Made by a program: the position numbers and the translations under genes
Shown here: in pieces, positions 48,145 through 56,990 of the stretch
Numbering within the stretch: position 1 is the first letter of the stretch
Layout of the letters: every line of letters starts with the position of its first letter
Source: Saccharopolyspora gregorii
GTDB taxonomy: Bacteria > Actinomycetota > Actinomycetes > Mycobacteriales > Pseudonocardiaceae
NCBI RefSeq assembly: GCF_024734405.1
Contig: NZ_CP059556.1
Span: forward strand, 1 to 64,000
Length of the DNA: 64,000 nucleotides
Direction of reading: 5' to 3'
The notes under the pieces: model-generated
Told to the model about the DNA's origin: nothing
What the model saw: only the letters and a program-made list of their open reading frames with translations
Databases searched by the model: none

Positions 48145-48182
48145 GGTCCCGGCGCTCGTCCGGGGAAACGAGCACCGGGACC
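48145..48182 (+). terminator. Terminator after the 1050-residue gene
   Basis: GGTCCCGGCGCTCG (48145-48158) pairs with CGAGCACCGGGACC (48169-48182), 14 bp with one mismatch, 38 bases after the stop codon. Confidence 0.8.
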
Positions 48183-48575
48183 CCTCGTCCACCCCGGCGC
48201 CCCTTCGGGGAAAGGGGAACCGGAGTCGTTGGAATCCGCGGACCGGTACCGGTCGGGGGAGGGGAGTGCTGCAGCACCGGCCCGCGGAAGACTCGTGCGG
48301 CGGCGGATCTCCTGAGCTCGCGGAGTCCTTCGGGAGAACTCGGAGCGGGGCGGGGATCGGAGCTCTTCGGGGGAGCCCGGACGCCTTCGGGGATCAGGAG
48401 ACCTTCGGGGCGCCGCCAGCACGTCCACTGTGGAATTGGAAGTTGTGTGGTGGCCGGCGACCACTGCAGTGGTCGGGGGTGCACGGCGATGGTTCGCCGG
48501 CCACCAGGGCGGTGGCTCGATCCGTCCGGTTCGGGGAGGGAGTGGTGCTGACCGGGGGACCGAGCGACCGCCGGT
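48183..48575. other. Gap with repeated CTTCGG motifs and a nested palindrome
   Basis: No gene is seen in 393 bp. CTTCGGG, the extra-stable UUCG tetraloop sequence, occurs five times (near 48202, 48328, 48365, 48385 and 48402), several with complementary flanks. Further right, TGGTGGCCGGCGA (48448-48460) and TCGCCGGCCACCA (48494-48506) are perfect inverse copies. They flank and partly overlap the 18-bp perfect palindrome CGACCACTGCAGTGGTCG (48458-48475). The palindromic part may be a regulatory or RNA element. Confidence 0.65.
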
Positions 48576-48914
48576 CTACGGCACCGGCGCCGCCGGGCGC
48601 AGCTCGTGCGCCGGTCGCTGGTGCCGTGCGGGACGGGGTGCGAGGGCTCCCGCGACCAGGTGCTCGTAGGCCGAGCGCCACACCGAGCACGGTGCGCTGC
48701 GGGGTCGCCATCGGGAAGAGCACTCGATGCAGTTGCCCTTGTCGTCGGTGTCGTGCGCGGCCAGCAGCGTCCGCCATCCCTCGGTGAGCCGGGGGAGTTC
48801 GGAACGCGCCACGGACAGCAGGGACGGGGCGTCCGCGCGGTTCGCCAGCTCGCTCAGCACGTCGAGCCGCTCCCACACCGCGTTGCGCAGCACCTGACCC
48901 AAGATCTCGTCCAC
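48576..48914 (-). CDS. 112-residue protein of unknown function
   Basis: A soluble protein starting MDEILGQVLRNAVWERLDVL, mainly helical, with a cysteine-containing segment NCIECSSRWRPRSAPCSVW (about 62-79; C-x2-C and a further C). It ends in a disordered Pro/Arg tail. GTG 48914 has GAGG upstream. It follows the 91-residue gene by 13 bp, so the two form an operon divergent from the XRE-TPR regulator. The family is not recognised; a role with that regulator is only inference. Confidence 0.7.
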   Translation of the reverse strand: MDEILGQVLRNAVWERLDVLSELANRADAPSLLSVARSELPRLTEGWRTLLAAHDTDDKGNCIECSSRWRPRSAPCSVWRSAYEHLVAGALAPRPARHQRPAHELRPAAPVP

Positions 48915-48927
48915 CGCAACCTCACCG

Positions 48928-49203
48928 TCACTTTCTCGCCTGCTCAGCGGCCCGCCGTAGTGCGCTGCTCAACTCGCCGACTCCATCGGTCGACAGCACC
49001 ACGGTGCGGCCGGGCGGTCCGACGAGAACCACCCTGTCCCGGTTGACCAGCACGGTGAGGTAGCGGCGGATGTGCCCCACGTCGCGACACAGCACCCGCC
49101 ACCAACGACGGCGGTCGGGGGATCCCGCCGCGGAACCGGCCTGTTCGGGCACCGCCGCGTTCGCGGTGACCTCCACGCCGCCCCGGGGGTCGGACTCCGT
49201 CAT
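48928..49203 (-). CDS. 91-residue protein of unknown function
   Basis: A small protein with a disordered acidic start (MTESDPRGGVEVTANAAVPE) and a folded part RRWWRVLCRDVGHIRRYLTV followed by VNRDRVVLVGPPGRTVVLS and a C-terminal helix (GELSSALRRAAEQARK). ATG 49203 is chosen over an upstream start at 49344, whose extension is Arg/Ser-rich. It forms an operon with the 112-residue gene. The pattern of two or three strands and a helix is compatible with a small DNA- or protein-binding fold. Confidence 0.7.
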   Translation of the reverse strand: MTESDPRGGVEVTANAAVPEQAGSAAGSPDRRRWWRVLCRDVGHIRRYLTVLVNRDRVVLVGPPGRTVVLSTDGVGELSSALRRAAEQARK

Positions 49204-49433
49204 CCCGTCCACTGCCGTTCGGGTTCCTCTCCGTGCTCGGTTGCTACCGATGACTAGATTGGAATGCGTCGAACGCGGGCGGTAGCCGGTAGGCGATGAC
49301 CGGCTCAACGGCGACGACGAACGGTCGGTGGACTTCACCCCCACCGATCACCTCTGCCGATACGCACTTCACCGGCTCGTCGAAGTGCCCTTACTCTGCG
49401 ACCGACGCCCGTGCAGAGTGTGAGGGGGTCTAA

Positions 49434-50804
49434 ATGAACACCATCGGTTCGAACGGCTCGCCCGTTACACGAGACGTCTGGGACGGCCGTGAGATGCGGG
49501 ACGCGTTGGCGGCGCGGAACGTCAGCGAGATCTACCGGCAACTGCGCCGGATCGGGGTTTCGCAGCGCCAGATCGCGGCATCGACGGGCCAGTCGCAGTC
49601 CGAGGTCTCGGAGATCCTGAAGGGCCGCCAGGTCATGGCTTATGACGTGCTGGCCCGAATCGCCGACGGCCTCGGGATACCGAGGGGGTACATGGGCCTC
49701 GCCTACGACGGGGCGACGGCAATGAGGGTCGCGAAGTCGAACAGCGGCCCCCAGGCTGAGGAGGACGAGTCGGTGAAGCGTCGGAAGTTCCTGTCCCACG
49801 CGGCCGCGGTGACCATGGGTGCCGCGGTCTTCGGGACGGAGGAGAACACCTGGGTGCCGAGCAATGTGCAGACGCCTGCTCCGATGCGCATCGGCATGAC
49901 CGACGTGCAGCAGATCCAGGCGGCCACCAAGGCGTTGCGCGACCTGGACTACCGCTACGGCGGCGGCACCTGCCGCGACGCCGTGGTCGCCCAGCTCTCC
50001 TGGGCCCAGCAGTTGCTCGACGCCAACGCGTCCGACCAGGTCAAGCGCAAGCTCTACGTGTCGCTGGCGGACATGCACAGCCTGGCGGGCTGGACCTCCT
50101 TCGACACGGGCCTGCTGGACCCGGCGCGCGGCCACTTCGGCAAGGCGCTGGAGTTCGCCAAGCAGGCCGAGGACGACAGCCTCGTGGCGAGCGTGCTGTA
50201 CCGGATGGGGCGCGTCTACCTGCACTACCAGGAACCGAACGAGGCGCTGAAGCTGTTCCAGCTGGGCCAGATCGCCGCGCAGGAATCCGGTTCCTCGCTG
50301 ACGGTCGCGGTGCTGTGCGCGAACGAGGCCTGGGCCTACGGGATGCTCAACAAGCCCGACCAGGTGCAGAAGATGGTCGGCCGGACCAAGGACGAGTTCG
50401 CCAGGGCGAACGTGGCCGAGGCCCCGGACTGGGTGCGGTTCTTCAACGAGAACGACCTGCACGGGATGATCGGCTCGGCGCACGACGCGCTGGCCGTGTT
50501 CGATCCGGACCGCTACGCGCCGCTCGCCGTCGCGGAGACGATCAAGTGCAACGAGGCGTACGGCGCCGACATGCAGCGGACCCACGTCTTCGGGCTGAGC
50601 CTGCAGGCCACCAACCACATCCGGGCCGGTGACCTCCAGGAGGGCATCAAGGTCGGGCGGTCGGCGCTGCAGATCGGCGAGAAGGTCAAGTCGGCCCGCG
50701 TCGCCGACCGGCTCAAGCCGCTGGAGCTGGAAGCCGGGCGGCACCGGATGAACTCCGACGCCCGCGACCTGTCCGAAGAGATCCGCCGCTTCCGCGAGGC
50801 GTGA
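49434..50804 (+). CDS. XRE-family regulator with TPR domain (NsdA-like)
   Basis: A 456-residue protein with an N-terminal helix-turn-helix (about 33-75: QLRRIGVSQRQIAASTGQSQSEVSEIL) and a long C-terminal tetratricopeptide region (about 155-440, including DPARGHFGKALEFAKQAEDDS and HYQEPNEALKLFQLGQIA). The architecture and VKRRKFLSHAAAV segment fit the NsdA group, which in Streptomyces represses sporulation and antibiotic production. Assignment to that group is by resemblance only. ATG follows GAGGGGG. It is divergent from two small genes. Confidence 0.85.
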   Translation: MNTIGSNGSPVTRDVWDGREMRDALAARNVSEIYRQLRRIGVSQRQIAASTGQSQSEVSEILKGRQVMAYDVLARIADGLGIPRGYMGLAYDGATAMRVAKSNSGPQAEEDESVKRRKFLSHAAAVTMGAAVFGTEENTWVPSNVQTPAPMRIGMTDVQQIQAATKALRDLDYRYGGGTCRDAVVAQLSWAQQLLDANASDQVKRKLYVSLADMHSLAGWTSFDTGLLDPARGHFGKALEFAKQAEDDSLVASVLYRMGRVYLHYQEPNEALKLFQLGQIAAQESGSSLTVAVLCANEAWAYGMLNKPDQVQKMVGRTKDEFARANVAEAPDWVRFFNENDLHGMIGSAHDALAVFDPDRYAPLAVAETIKCNEAYGADMQRTHVFGLSLQATNHIRAGDLQEGIKVGRSALQIGEKVKSARVADRLKPLELEAGRHRMNSDARDLSEEIRRFREA

Positions 50805-50904
50805 GACCGGTGCGCGGCAGGCGGTTCGGCGCGCGGTCCTCGCGCGATCAGGTCAGCGCCGGTTTCCCCGGCGCGGTGCAGCGGCACGACCGGGCAGGCC
50901 CCCG

Positions 50905-51813
50905 ATGACGTCGGGGACCCGCTCGGCGGAGGGCCGCTACACGCGGCCGAAACTGGCTTTGGCACTGGCGGAGGTGTGCGCGGCCGCGGGGCTCGACCCG
51001 CGGGGCGCTCGGCTGGTGCGGTTCGTCAACAACGGCGTCTTCCTGCTCCGCGAGCACCCGGTGATCGTCCGGATCGTGCTCGCGCCGTCCTTCGCCTACC
51101 GCGCGGTGAACGTGGTGGAGGCCGGCCGGTTGCTCGCCGAGCACGGGGTTCCCGCCGTGCGGTTGCTGCCGGGGGTGCCGCAGCCGGTGCGCACCGGCGG
51201 GCACCTGGCGACGTTGTGGCAGGCGGTCCCGGAGGTGGGACCCGCCCCGGACGGCGCCGACCTGGGCCGGTTGCTGCGGCAGGTGCACGACCTGCCGCTG
51301 CCCTCGACCTTGCCGCGCTGGCAGCCGATGCCGGACGTGCGCCGGAGGCTGGCCGACGCCGAGGAGCTGGACGCGGCGGACCGGGCCTTCCTGGAGCAGC
51401 GCTGCGACGACGTGGAGGCGCGGCTGGCGGAGCTGGACTTCCCGCTGCCGCCGTCGGTGGTGCACGGCGACGCGCACCTGGGCAACCTGATCGCGGGGCC
51501 CGAAGGGCCGCTGCTGTGCGACCTGGACTCGTTGTGCGTGGGGCAGCCGGAGTGGGACCTGACGCCGATGGCGGTGGGCATGCTCCGGCTGGGCGCGCCC
51601 GCGGAGCGGTACCACCGGCTGGCGGAGGTCTACGGCTTCGACGTCACCGCGTGGTCCGGGTTCCCGGTGCTGCGGGACCTGCGGGAGCTCAAGATCACCG
51701 TGAGCGTGCTGCCGATCCTGCGCAGCAACCCCGGGGTGCGCGACCAGCTGCGGAGCCGGTTGCGCTCGATGCGGGAGGGTGACGCAGCGGCTCAGTGGGA
51801 GCCCTACAGGTAG
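50905..51813 (+). CDS. Aminoglycoside-phosphotransferase-fold kinase
   Basis: A 302-residue kinase-fold enzyme of the APH/choline kinase superfamily. It has the Brenner motif VVHGDAHLGNL (catalytic Asp and Asn) followed by LLCDLDSL with metal-binding Asp. The nucleotide region RFVNNGVFLLREHPVIVRIV is weaker. The substrate may be a small alcohol, sugar or drug. It follows the XRE-TPR gene by 100 bp and may be transcribed with it. Confidence 0.85.
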   Translation: MTSGTRSAEGRYTRPKLALALAEVCAAAGLDPRGARLVRFVNNGVFLLREHPVIVRIVLAPSFAYRAVNVVEAGRLLAEHGVPAVRLLPGVPQPVRTGGHLATLWQAVPEVGPAPDGADLGRLLRQVHDLPLPSTLPRWQPMPDVRRRLADAEELDAADRAFLEQRCDDVEARLAELDFPLPPSVVHGDAHLGNLIAGPEGPLLCDLDSLCVGQPEWDLTPMAVGMLRLGAPAERYHRLAEVYGFDVTAWSGFPVLRDLRELKITVSVLPILRSNPGVRDQLRSRLRSMREGDAAAQWEPYR

Positions 51814-51935
51814 CGGTTGATGCGTACGATCGGGCGAAGTTCATCGACGAGCGGGGGCCGTGTCGGTGATTCTTGGTGACGAGCGAGGTCTGAAGTAATA
51901 CGTATGTGTGAGTGTCTGCGGCACGGGGGGCCCGG

Positions 51936-52250
51936 ATGGACGTGATGACCAGGAACGTCGCGCGGATGCGGCGCAAGCTCACTTGGCGCGGGCGCAAGGC
52001 GCTGGACTCGGCGCGGGTGCTCGACGACGTGGTGAACAGCGAGGTCCGGCTGGTGCCGGGGCTCAGCGGGGAAGCGCGGCAGCGCGCCGTGGACCACCTC
52101 GCGGAGCTCGTGCAGCTGAGCCAGGCCTACCGGCACTACTCCTACGGCTGGATCAGCCGGCGCGAGCTGGAACGCCGCGGCCGGGGTGCGCTGGGCCGGT
52201 TGGAGTCGCTCTCCTCGTCCGGGGCGCAGCAGCTCACCGAGCGCGAATGA
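51936..52250 (+). CDS. 104-residue helical protein
   Basis: A basic, mainly helical protein beginning MDVMTRNVARMRRKLTWRGRK, with VVNSEVRLVPGLSGEARQRAVDHLAELVQ and a tyrosine-rich segment QAYRHYSYGWISRRELE. It has no membrane segment. ATG 51936 follows GGGGGG; GTG 51912 is an alternative. I do not recognise the family. It stands alone. Confidence 0.6.
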   Translation: MDVMTRNVARMRRKLTWRGRKALDSARVLDDVVNSEVRLVPGLSGEARQRAVDHLAELVQLSQAYRHYSYGWISRRELERRGRGALGRLESLSSSGAQQLTERE

Positions 52251-52453
52251 CCGTTCGGCGACGAACCGATCTTTTCCACCCAGCGGAAAACGAGCCCGGA
52301 GTTCGGCCGGGCTGAAGTGCCGCGGGCGTTCCTGGGGGCGCGCTCCGCGGCATCGTCCGACTCTAGTTCGGCTCGGCGGCCGCTGCGCCGCCGAACGTGG
52401 CACCTTCCCGAGCGGGAGCGGGCCGCCCCTTCCGGAGCGGCCCGCCCGGTCGG

Positions 52454-52975
52454 CTACTCGCCCGACCTGCCCAGCCGCAGCGCCAGCACCAGGCCGAGCG
52501 CGACGAGCACCACGGCCCCCGCGATCCACGGCCAGATCGGCATCCCGCCGCCCGAGTCGGGCTCGGCCCGGTCGGCGTCCGGCGGCGGCGCCGGGGTGCC
52601 GGTGCCCGCCTCGGTCAGGGTGAAACCGCGCTTGCCGCTGACCGGGTGGCCGTCGTTGGACAGCACCCGGTAGCCGATCGTGTACTCGCCGGCCGGCCCG
52701 AGCGGGCGCACCGGCGCGACGACCTCGGTGCCTTCGACGCGCACCTGCCCGTCGGTCCAGAAGCTGCCGTCCGGGCCGACGACGGTGATCGTGTTGTAGC
52801 CCTCGCCGGAGCGCACCGGCTGGTCGAAGGTGAGCCGCACCTCGGCGGGGCCGGAGCTCAGCTGCGCGCCTTCCGCGGGGTCGCTGCCGACGAGGGTGTT
52901 GTGCGCGAACGCGGGGCCCGCCGCGCCGAGCAGCGCCGCGAAGGTCAGCGCGGTGATCGCGAGCAGTCGCCTCAT
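52454..52975 (-). CDS. copC: Copper-resistance CopC-domain protein
   Basis: A 173-residue secreted, membrane-anchored copper-binding protein. A signal peptide (MRRLLAITALTFAALLGAAG) ends at AFA-HNT, leaving histidine as the first mature residue, as in CopC copper sites. The CopC beta-sandwich carries SDPAEGAQL, RLTFDQPV and VLSNDGHPVSGKRGFTL with the second ligand pair. A C-terminal membrane segment (about 147-166) anchors it. It overlaps ycnI by four bases (ATGA), so the two are co-translated. Confidence 0.92.
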   Translation of the reverse strand: MRRLLAITALTFAALLGAAGPAFAHNTLVGSDPAEGAQLSSGPAEVRLTFDQPVRSGEGYNTITVVGPDGSFWTDGQVRVEGTEVVAPVRPLGPAGEYTIGYRVLSNDGHPVSGKRGFTLTEAGTGTPAPPPDADRAEPDSGGGMPIWPWIAGAVVLVALGLVLALRLGRSGE

Positions 52976-53721
52976 GCCCGGCCCCCGTTCTTGCGGCGGG
53001 CGGCCAGCAGCGCACCGGCGCCGAGCCCGAGCCCGAGCGCGCCGACGGCGAGCCCGGCACCGCCGAGCACCCGCGCGGTGTCGTCCGCTCCGGCCGGTTC
53101 GGCCTCCGCCGCGTCCTCGTGGCCGTCGTGCCCGGTGCCGTCCGGCGCCGAGCCGTGCCCGTGGCCCGAGCCGTCCCCTTCGACCAGGGCCAGCGCCGGT
53201 GCCGGGTGCTCGGGCTCGGAGCCGTCCGCGGCAGGCGGCTGGTCCCAGCGCACGACCTCGCCGCTGTCGTAGGTCTGCTCGGTGGGCAGCAGCAGCCGGT
53301 CGGTGTCGGTGGGGAAGGTGCCGAGGGTGGCTTCGAACTCCTGGAACTGGTCGGGCGCGATGGCGGTGCCGGGGCGCGCGGTCCAGGTGATGCCGGAGAC
53401 CGCTTCGGTGACCTGGGCGCCCGCCACGTCGACGGGCCGGTCCAGCCGCACCTTCCGCACCTCGGCGGTCCAGCCGGGCAGCGGCTTGGTGCGCACCGAG
53501 CTCAGCGGGTGGTCGAGGGGGAGCGCGACGTGCACCCGCACGGTGCTCGCGTCGGGCCGCTCGTTCGGGACCCGGAACGCGATCTTGGCGTGGCCGCCCT
53601 GCTCCGCCTGCTCGGGGTTCGCGCTGACGTGCGCGGCGGCGGTGCCCGCCCCGGCGATCGTGGTGAATGCGATCGCGGCGGTGACGCCGGTCGTGCGGAA
53701 CAGAGATCGAGTTGTGGACAT
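52972..53721 (-). CDS. ycnI: YcnI (DUF1775) copper-related membrane protein
   Basis: A 249-residue protein with a signal peptide ending AAA-HVS, giving an N-terminal histidine as in copper-binding YcnI. The DUF1775 domain (about 30-165) holds FRVPNERPDASTVRVHVALP and GWTAEVRK. A His/Gly/Asp-rich linker (HGHGSAPDGTGHDGHED) may bind metal, and a C-terminal membrane segment ends at an Arg/Lys-rich tail. It precedes copC in one operon. Together they probably handle copper outside the membrane. Confidence 0.92.
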   Translation of the reverse strand: MSTTRSLFRTTGVTAAIAFTTIAGAGTAAAHVSANPEQAEQGGHAKIAFRVPNERPDASTVRVHVALPLDHPLSSVRTKPLPGWTAEVRKVRLDRPVDVAGAQVTEAVSGITWTARPGTAIAPDQFQEFEATLGTFPTDTDRLLLPTEQTYDSGEVVRWDQPPAADGSEPEHPAPALALVEGDGSGHGHGSAPDGTGHDGHEDAAEAEPAGADDTARVLGGAGLAVGALGLGLGAGALLAARRKNGGRA

Positions 53722-53821
53722 GGAGATCTGGACTCCTGATCTGTGCGGTTTCGCACATCAATTCAAGAATTGCGAATCGATCGGGGATACGAATGGACAA
53801 CGATCCGGGTGCCGTTCGGTG

Positions 53822-54391
53822 TCATCCCGGTCCGCCGTTCGGCGGTTCCGGCGGTCCGCGCAGAGCGTGGATCCGCTGCCGGATCAGTTGTTCGATCAGG
53901 AGGAGCGGCTCCGCCGGGAGGCAGATCGCGAATCTGGTCGTTACAGGCGGTAACGGCGCTGGCATCTTCCGCGGAAGCGTCAGCCTTAAGGTTGAAACGA
54001 TTACAAAGAGTGCATCCTCGGTCCGGTGCAGCAGGACGGCTACCAGGAGCCCCGCGAGGACGTGACCCAGGGTCATCGCAACGGGGTCCAGTGGCAGTCC
54101 GCGCAGGGGTGCCGAGTCCGAGTGCGAGGCCGCTAGCTGCAGGAACAAGTGAAGTGACACCTGCCCGACACCGACTGCCCCTACAATGCTCCACAACCCT
54201 CGCCTGCGGTCGGCGAGCGCCACCCCGGCTCCGGACAACAAGGCGGTGATCAAAATGGTGGTTCCGAGATCGGGTGTGGAACCACCCGCGGCTGCATGTG
54301 CGGCTACTGATAGTGACGCCGAGGTGGCCGTCAGCGCCAGCCCGCGCAGCGCACGAGCAGCGCCACGCGCAGGGATGGAACGGGTCGCCAC
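53822..54391 (-). CDS. Small polytopic membrane protein near the copper operon
   Basis: A 189-residue protein with about four membrane segments (ALRGLALTATSASLSVAAHAAAGG, LGTTILITALLSGAGVALA, SIVGAVGVGQVSLHLFLQLA, LDPVAMTLGHVLAGLLVAVLL). His residues in the helices and loops (AAHAAAGG, LHLFLQLAASHS, LGHVLAG, LLHRTED) are notable beside a copper operon. GTG 54391 is chosen because the helices start here; the frame runs upstream to 54661 with unlike sequence. It resembles histidine-bearing membrane proteins that follow ycnI/copC in other actinobacteria, but I cannot name it. Confidence 0.65.
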   Translation of the reverse strand: MATRSIPARGAARALRGLALTATSASLSVAAHAAAGGSTPDLGTTILITALLSGAGVALADRRRGLWSIVGAVGVGQVSLHLFLQLAASHSDSAPLRGLPLDPVAMTLGHVLAGLLVAVLLHRTEDALFVIVSTLRLTLPRKMPAPLPPVTTRFAICLPAEPLLLIEQLIRQRIHALRGPPEPPNGGPG

Positions 54392-54546
54392 GGATGTCCA
54401 GCCTAGATGTCGGTTCGGCCACGCTGAGCGCAAGTGAGCTTGCCTTGATCCGCCGAATGGGTCACGGTTTATGGGTTGCGGACGGTCGGGAATTCTTCCT
54501 GCACGAGCAGACAGTGACAGGTGAATAGTGTTCCGGCCGTCGTGAC

Positions 54547-56346
54547 GTGAGGTACGGAGAGGAGGGGGCGTCGCGAGTTCGGGCGCCGGAACCTGTGTCG
54601 ACTGAAGCAGATCTACGAGAGGGTGGCTCGTCGGGCCACGCAACGGAACCATCGGGGTCACCCGAGTTCATCGGCAAGCCGAGGACGGACTGGACCGTCT
54701 TCGGAGTCACCGCCGCCATCATGTTCATCCTGGTGGCGTGGGGGTCGGTGGGCACCGAGTCGCTGAGCGGCTTCGCCGAGAGCGCGCTGGAGTGGCTGGT
54801 CACCAACACCGGCTGGGGCTTCGTCCTCGCCGCCACGGGCTTCGTCATCTTCGCCCTGTTCCTGGCGTTCAGCCGGTACGGGCGCATCCCGCTGGGTGCT
54901 GACGGCGAGAAGCCGGAGTTCAGGACGATCTCCTGGATCGCCATGATGTTCAGCGCCGGCATGGGCATCGGCCTGATGTTCTACGGCGTCAGCGAACCGC
55001 TGACGCACTTCATGACCCCGCCCCCCGGCACCGTCGAAGGCGGTACCGACGCGGCGGTGGGCACCGCGATGGCGACCTCGCTGTTCCACTGGACCCTGCA
55101 CCCGTGGGCGATCTACGCGGTGGTCGGGCTGGCGATCGCGTACAGCAGCTTCCGCCGCGGTCGCAAGCAGCTGATCAGCGCGGTGTTCATGCCGCTGATC
55201 GGCAAGCGCAACGCCGAGGGCCCGATCGGCAAGCTGATCGACATCCTGGCGCTGTTCGCCACGCTGTTCGGCTCGGCCGCCTCGCTGGGCCTGGGCACGC
55301 TGCAGATCCAGTCGGGCATGCAGGCCGCGGGCTGGATCGGGCAGACCAGCACCGTGCTGCTGGTGCTGATCATCGTCGTGCTGACGATCTGCTTCATCGC
55401 CTCCGCGGTGTCCGGCGTCTCCAAGGGCATCCAGTGGCTGTCGAACATCAACATGGTGCTCGCGGCGGTGCTGGCGGTCTTCGTGTTCGTGGCCGGCCCG
55501 ACCGTGCTGATCCTGAACCTGCTGCCGACCTCGCTGGGCGCGTACATCAGCGACTTCGGCGAGATGGCCTCCCGCGCCGGTGCGACCGGTGGCGACGAGA
55601 TGCACTCGTGGCTGTCCAGCTGGACGGTCTTCTACTGGGCGTGGTGGATCTCCTGGACGCCCTTCGTCGGCATGTTCATCGCCCGGATCAGCCGCGGCCG
55701 CACGATCCGCCAGTTCATCGGCGGCGTGCTGCTGGTGCCGAGCGTGGTGAGCCTCATCTGGTTCGCGATCTTCGGCGGTGCCGCGATCGACACCGGCAAG
55801 GCCGACCCGGCCATCGTCAACGGCGGCGCCGAGGCGCAGACCTTCACGGTGCTGGAGCACCTGCCGCTGGCGCTGGTCACCTCGGTGCTGGTGATGATCC
55901 TGGTCGCGATCTTCTTCGTGTCCGGTGCCGACGCCGCCTCGGTGGTCATGGGCACCCTCTCGCAGCGCGGCTCGATCGAGCCGAGCCGCTGGGTGGTCAT
56001 CTTCTGGGGTGCCGCGACCGGTGCGGTCGCCGCGATCATGCTGGTGATCGGCGGTGGCGAGGACGACGCCCTCTCGGGCATCCAGAACCTGACGTTCATG
56101 GGTGCGCTGCCGTTCGCGATCGTCATGGTGCTGCTGTGCGTGGCGCTCACCAAGGACCTGCGCAGCGATGAGATGACGCTGCGGGACGAGAAGGGCGCCG
56201 AGGTCCTGGAGCAGGCCGTCATCGCCGGTACCGAGGAGCACGACGGCGAGTTCCAGCTCGTCACGACTCCTGCGGAGACCGAGGAGGACGGCGCCGAGGG
56301 CGGCTCGGGCGAGTCGGCGGCGAAACCGGGGGCGGCCACCACGTGA
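54547..56346 (+). CDS. betT: BCCT-family osmoprotectant transporter
   Basis: A sodium- or proton-coupled carrier for betaine, choline or carnitine. The 599-residue protein has about 12 membrane segments, with FSAGMGIGLMFYGVSEPLTHF (glycine-rich TM3 motif) and the BCCT tryptophan box FYWAWWISWTPFVGMFIARISRGRT in segments. The acidic N- and C-terminal extensions may sense osmolarity. Start GTG 54547 or GTG 54595 is uncertain. Its stop overlaps the next permease gene by four bases (GTGA), so the carrier is translated together with the ABC system. Confidence 0.93.
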   Translation: MRYGEEGASRVRAPEPVSTEADLREGGSSGHATEPSGSPEFIGKPRTDWTVFGVTAAIMFILVAWGSVGTESLSGFAESALEWLVTNTGWGFVLAATGFVIFALFLAFSRYGRIPLGADGEKPEFRTISWIAMMFSAGMGIGLMFYGVSEPLTHFMTPPPGTVEGGTDAAVGTAMATSLFHWTLHPWAIYAVVGLAIAYSSFRRGRKQLISAVFMPLIGKRNAEGPIGKLIDILALFATLFGSAASLGLGTLQIQSGMQAAGWIGQTSTVLLVLIIVVLTICFIASAVSGVSKGIQWLSNINMVLAAVLAVFVFVAGPTVLILNLLPTSLGAYISDFGEMASRAGATGGDEMHSWLSSWTVFYWAWWISWTPFVGMFIARISRGRTIRQFIGGVLLVPSVVSLIWFAIFGGAAIDTGKADPAIVNGGAEAQTFTVLEHLPLALVTSVLVMILVAIFFVSGADAASVVMGTLSQRGSIEPSRWVVIFWGAATGAVAAIMLVIGGGEDDALSGIQNLTFMGALPFAIVMVLLCVALTKDLRSDEMTLRDEKGAEVLEQAVIAGTEEHDGEFQLVTTPAETEEDGAEGGSGESAAKPGAATT

Positions 56347-56990
56347 GTTTCCTGGATTACGTCGCTTCCAGGTGGCAGCAACTGCTGGTGGACTCCTACC
56401 AGCACGCCAGCATGGTGGTGCAGTGCATCGTGCTGGCGACCATCGTCGGCGTCCTGGTCGGGGTTGCGGTGTACCGCAGCCCCGCCGGGGCCGCGGTGGC
56501 CACCGCCCTGTCCAGCGCAGTGCTGACCATCCCCTCGTTCGCCCTGTTCGGCCTGCTCATCCCCGTGCTGGGGCTGGGCGTCGCGCCGTCGGTGGTGACC
56601 TTGGTGCTGTACGCGCTGCTGCCGATCGTCCGCAACACCATCGTCGGGCTGTCTACAGTCGACCAGCCGATCCTGGACGCCGCGCGCGGCATCGGCATGA
56701 ACCGGTTCCGGGTGCTGACCAGGATCGAACTGGCGCTCGCCTGGCCCGGGATCCTCGCAGGCATGCGGGTGAGCACCCAGATGCTGATGGGCATCGCCGC
56801 CATCGCCGCGTACGCGAAGGGGCCCGGCCTCGGCAACCTGATCTTCAGCGGCCTGTCCGGCCTCGGCAGCGCGAACGCGCTGAACATGGCGCTCGCGGGC
56901 ACGCTCGGCGTGATCGTGCTGGCGCTGCTGCTGGACGCGGTGTTCGTGCTGCTCGGACGCCTGACGACTTCGAGAGGTATTCGTGGCTGA
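56343..56990 (+). CDS. opuBB: Osmoprotectant ABC transporter permease
   Basis: A 215-residue inner-membrane permease of the OpuB/OpuC/ProW type with five to six membrane segments. The coupling region to the ATPase reads LDAARGIGMNRFRVLTRIELALAWPGILAG, with the EAA-type glycine. It lacks the periplasmic binding domain seen in some fused OpuBB proteins. It overlaps betT and the ATPase gene, within a tight five-gene operon. Confidence 0.92.
   Translation: MSFLDYVASRWQQLLVDSYQHASMVVQCIVLATIVGVLVGVAVYRSPAGAAVATALSSAVLTIPSFALFGLLIPVLGLGVAPSVVTLVLYALLPIVRNTIVGLSTVDQPILDAARGIGMNRFRVLTRIELALAWPGILAGMRVSTQMLMGIAAIAAYAKGPGLGNLIFSGLSGLGSANALNMALAGTLGVIVLALLLDAVFVLLGRLTTSRGIRG

Noticed and set aside
44780-48484. 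A 1234-codon open frame on the minus strand opposite the fusion gene
   Set aside because: It is His/Arg/Val-Pro rich, shows no domain, and the plus-strand frame carries recognisable HAD and DIT1/PvcA motifs. It is a GC-driven antisense shadow.
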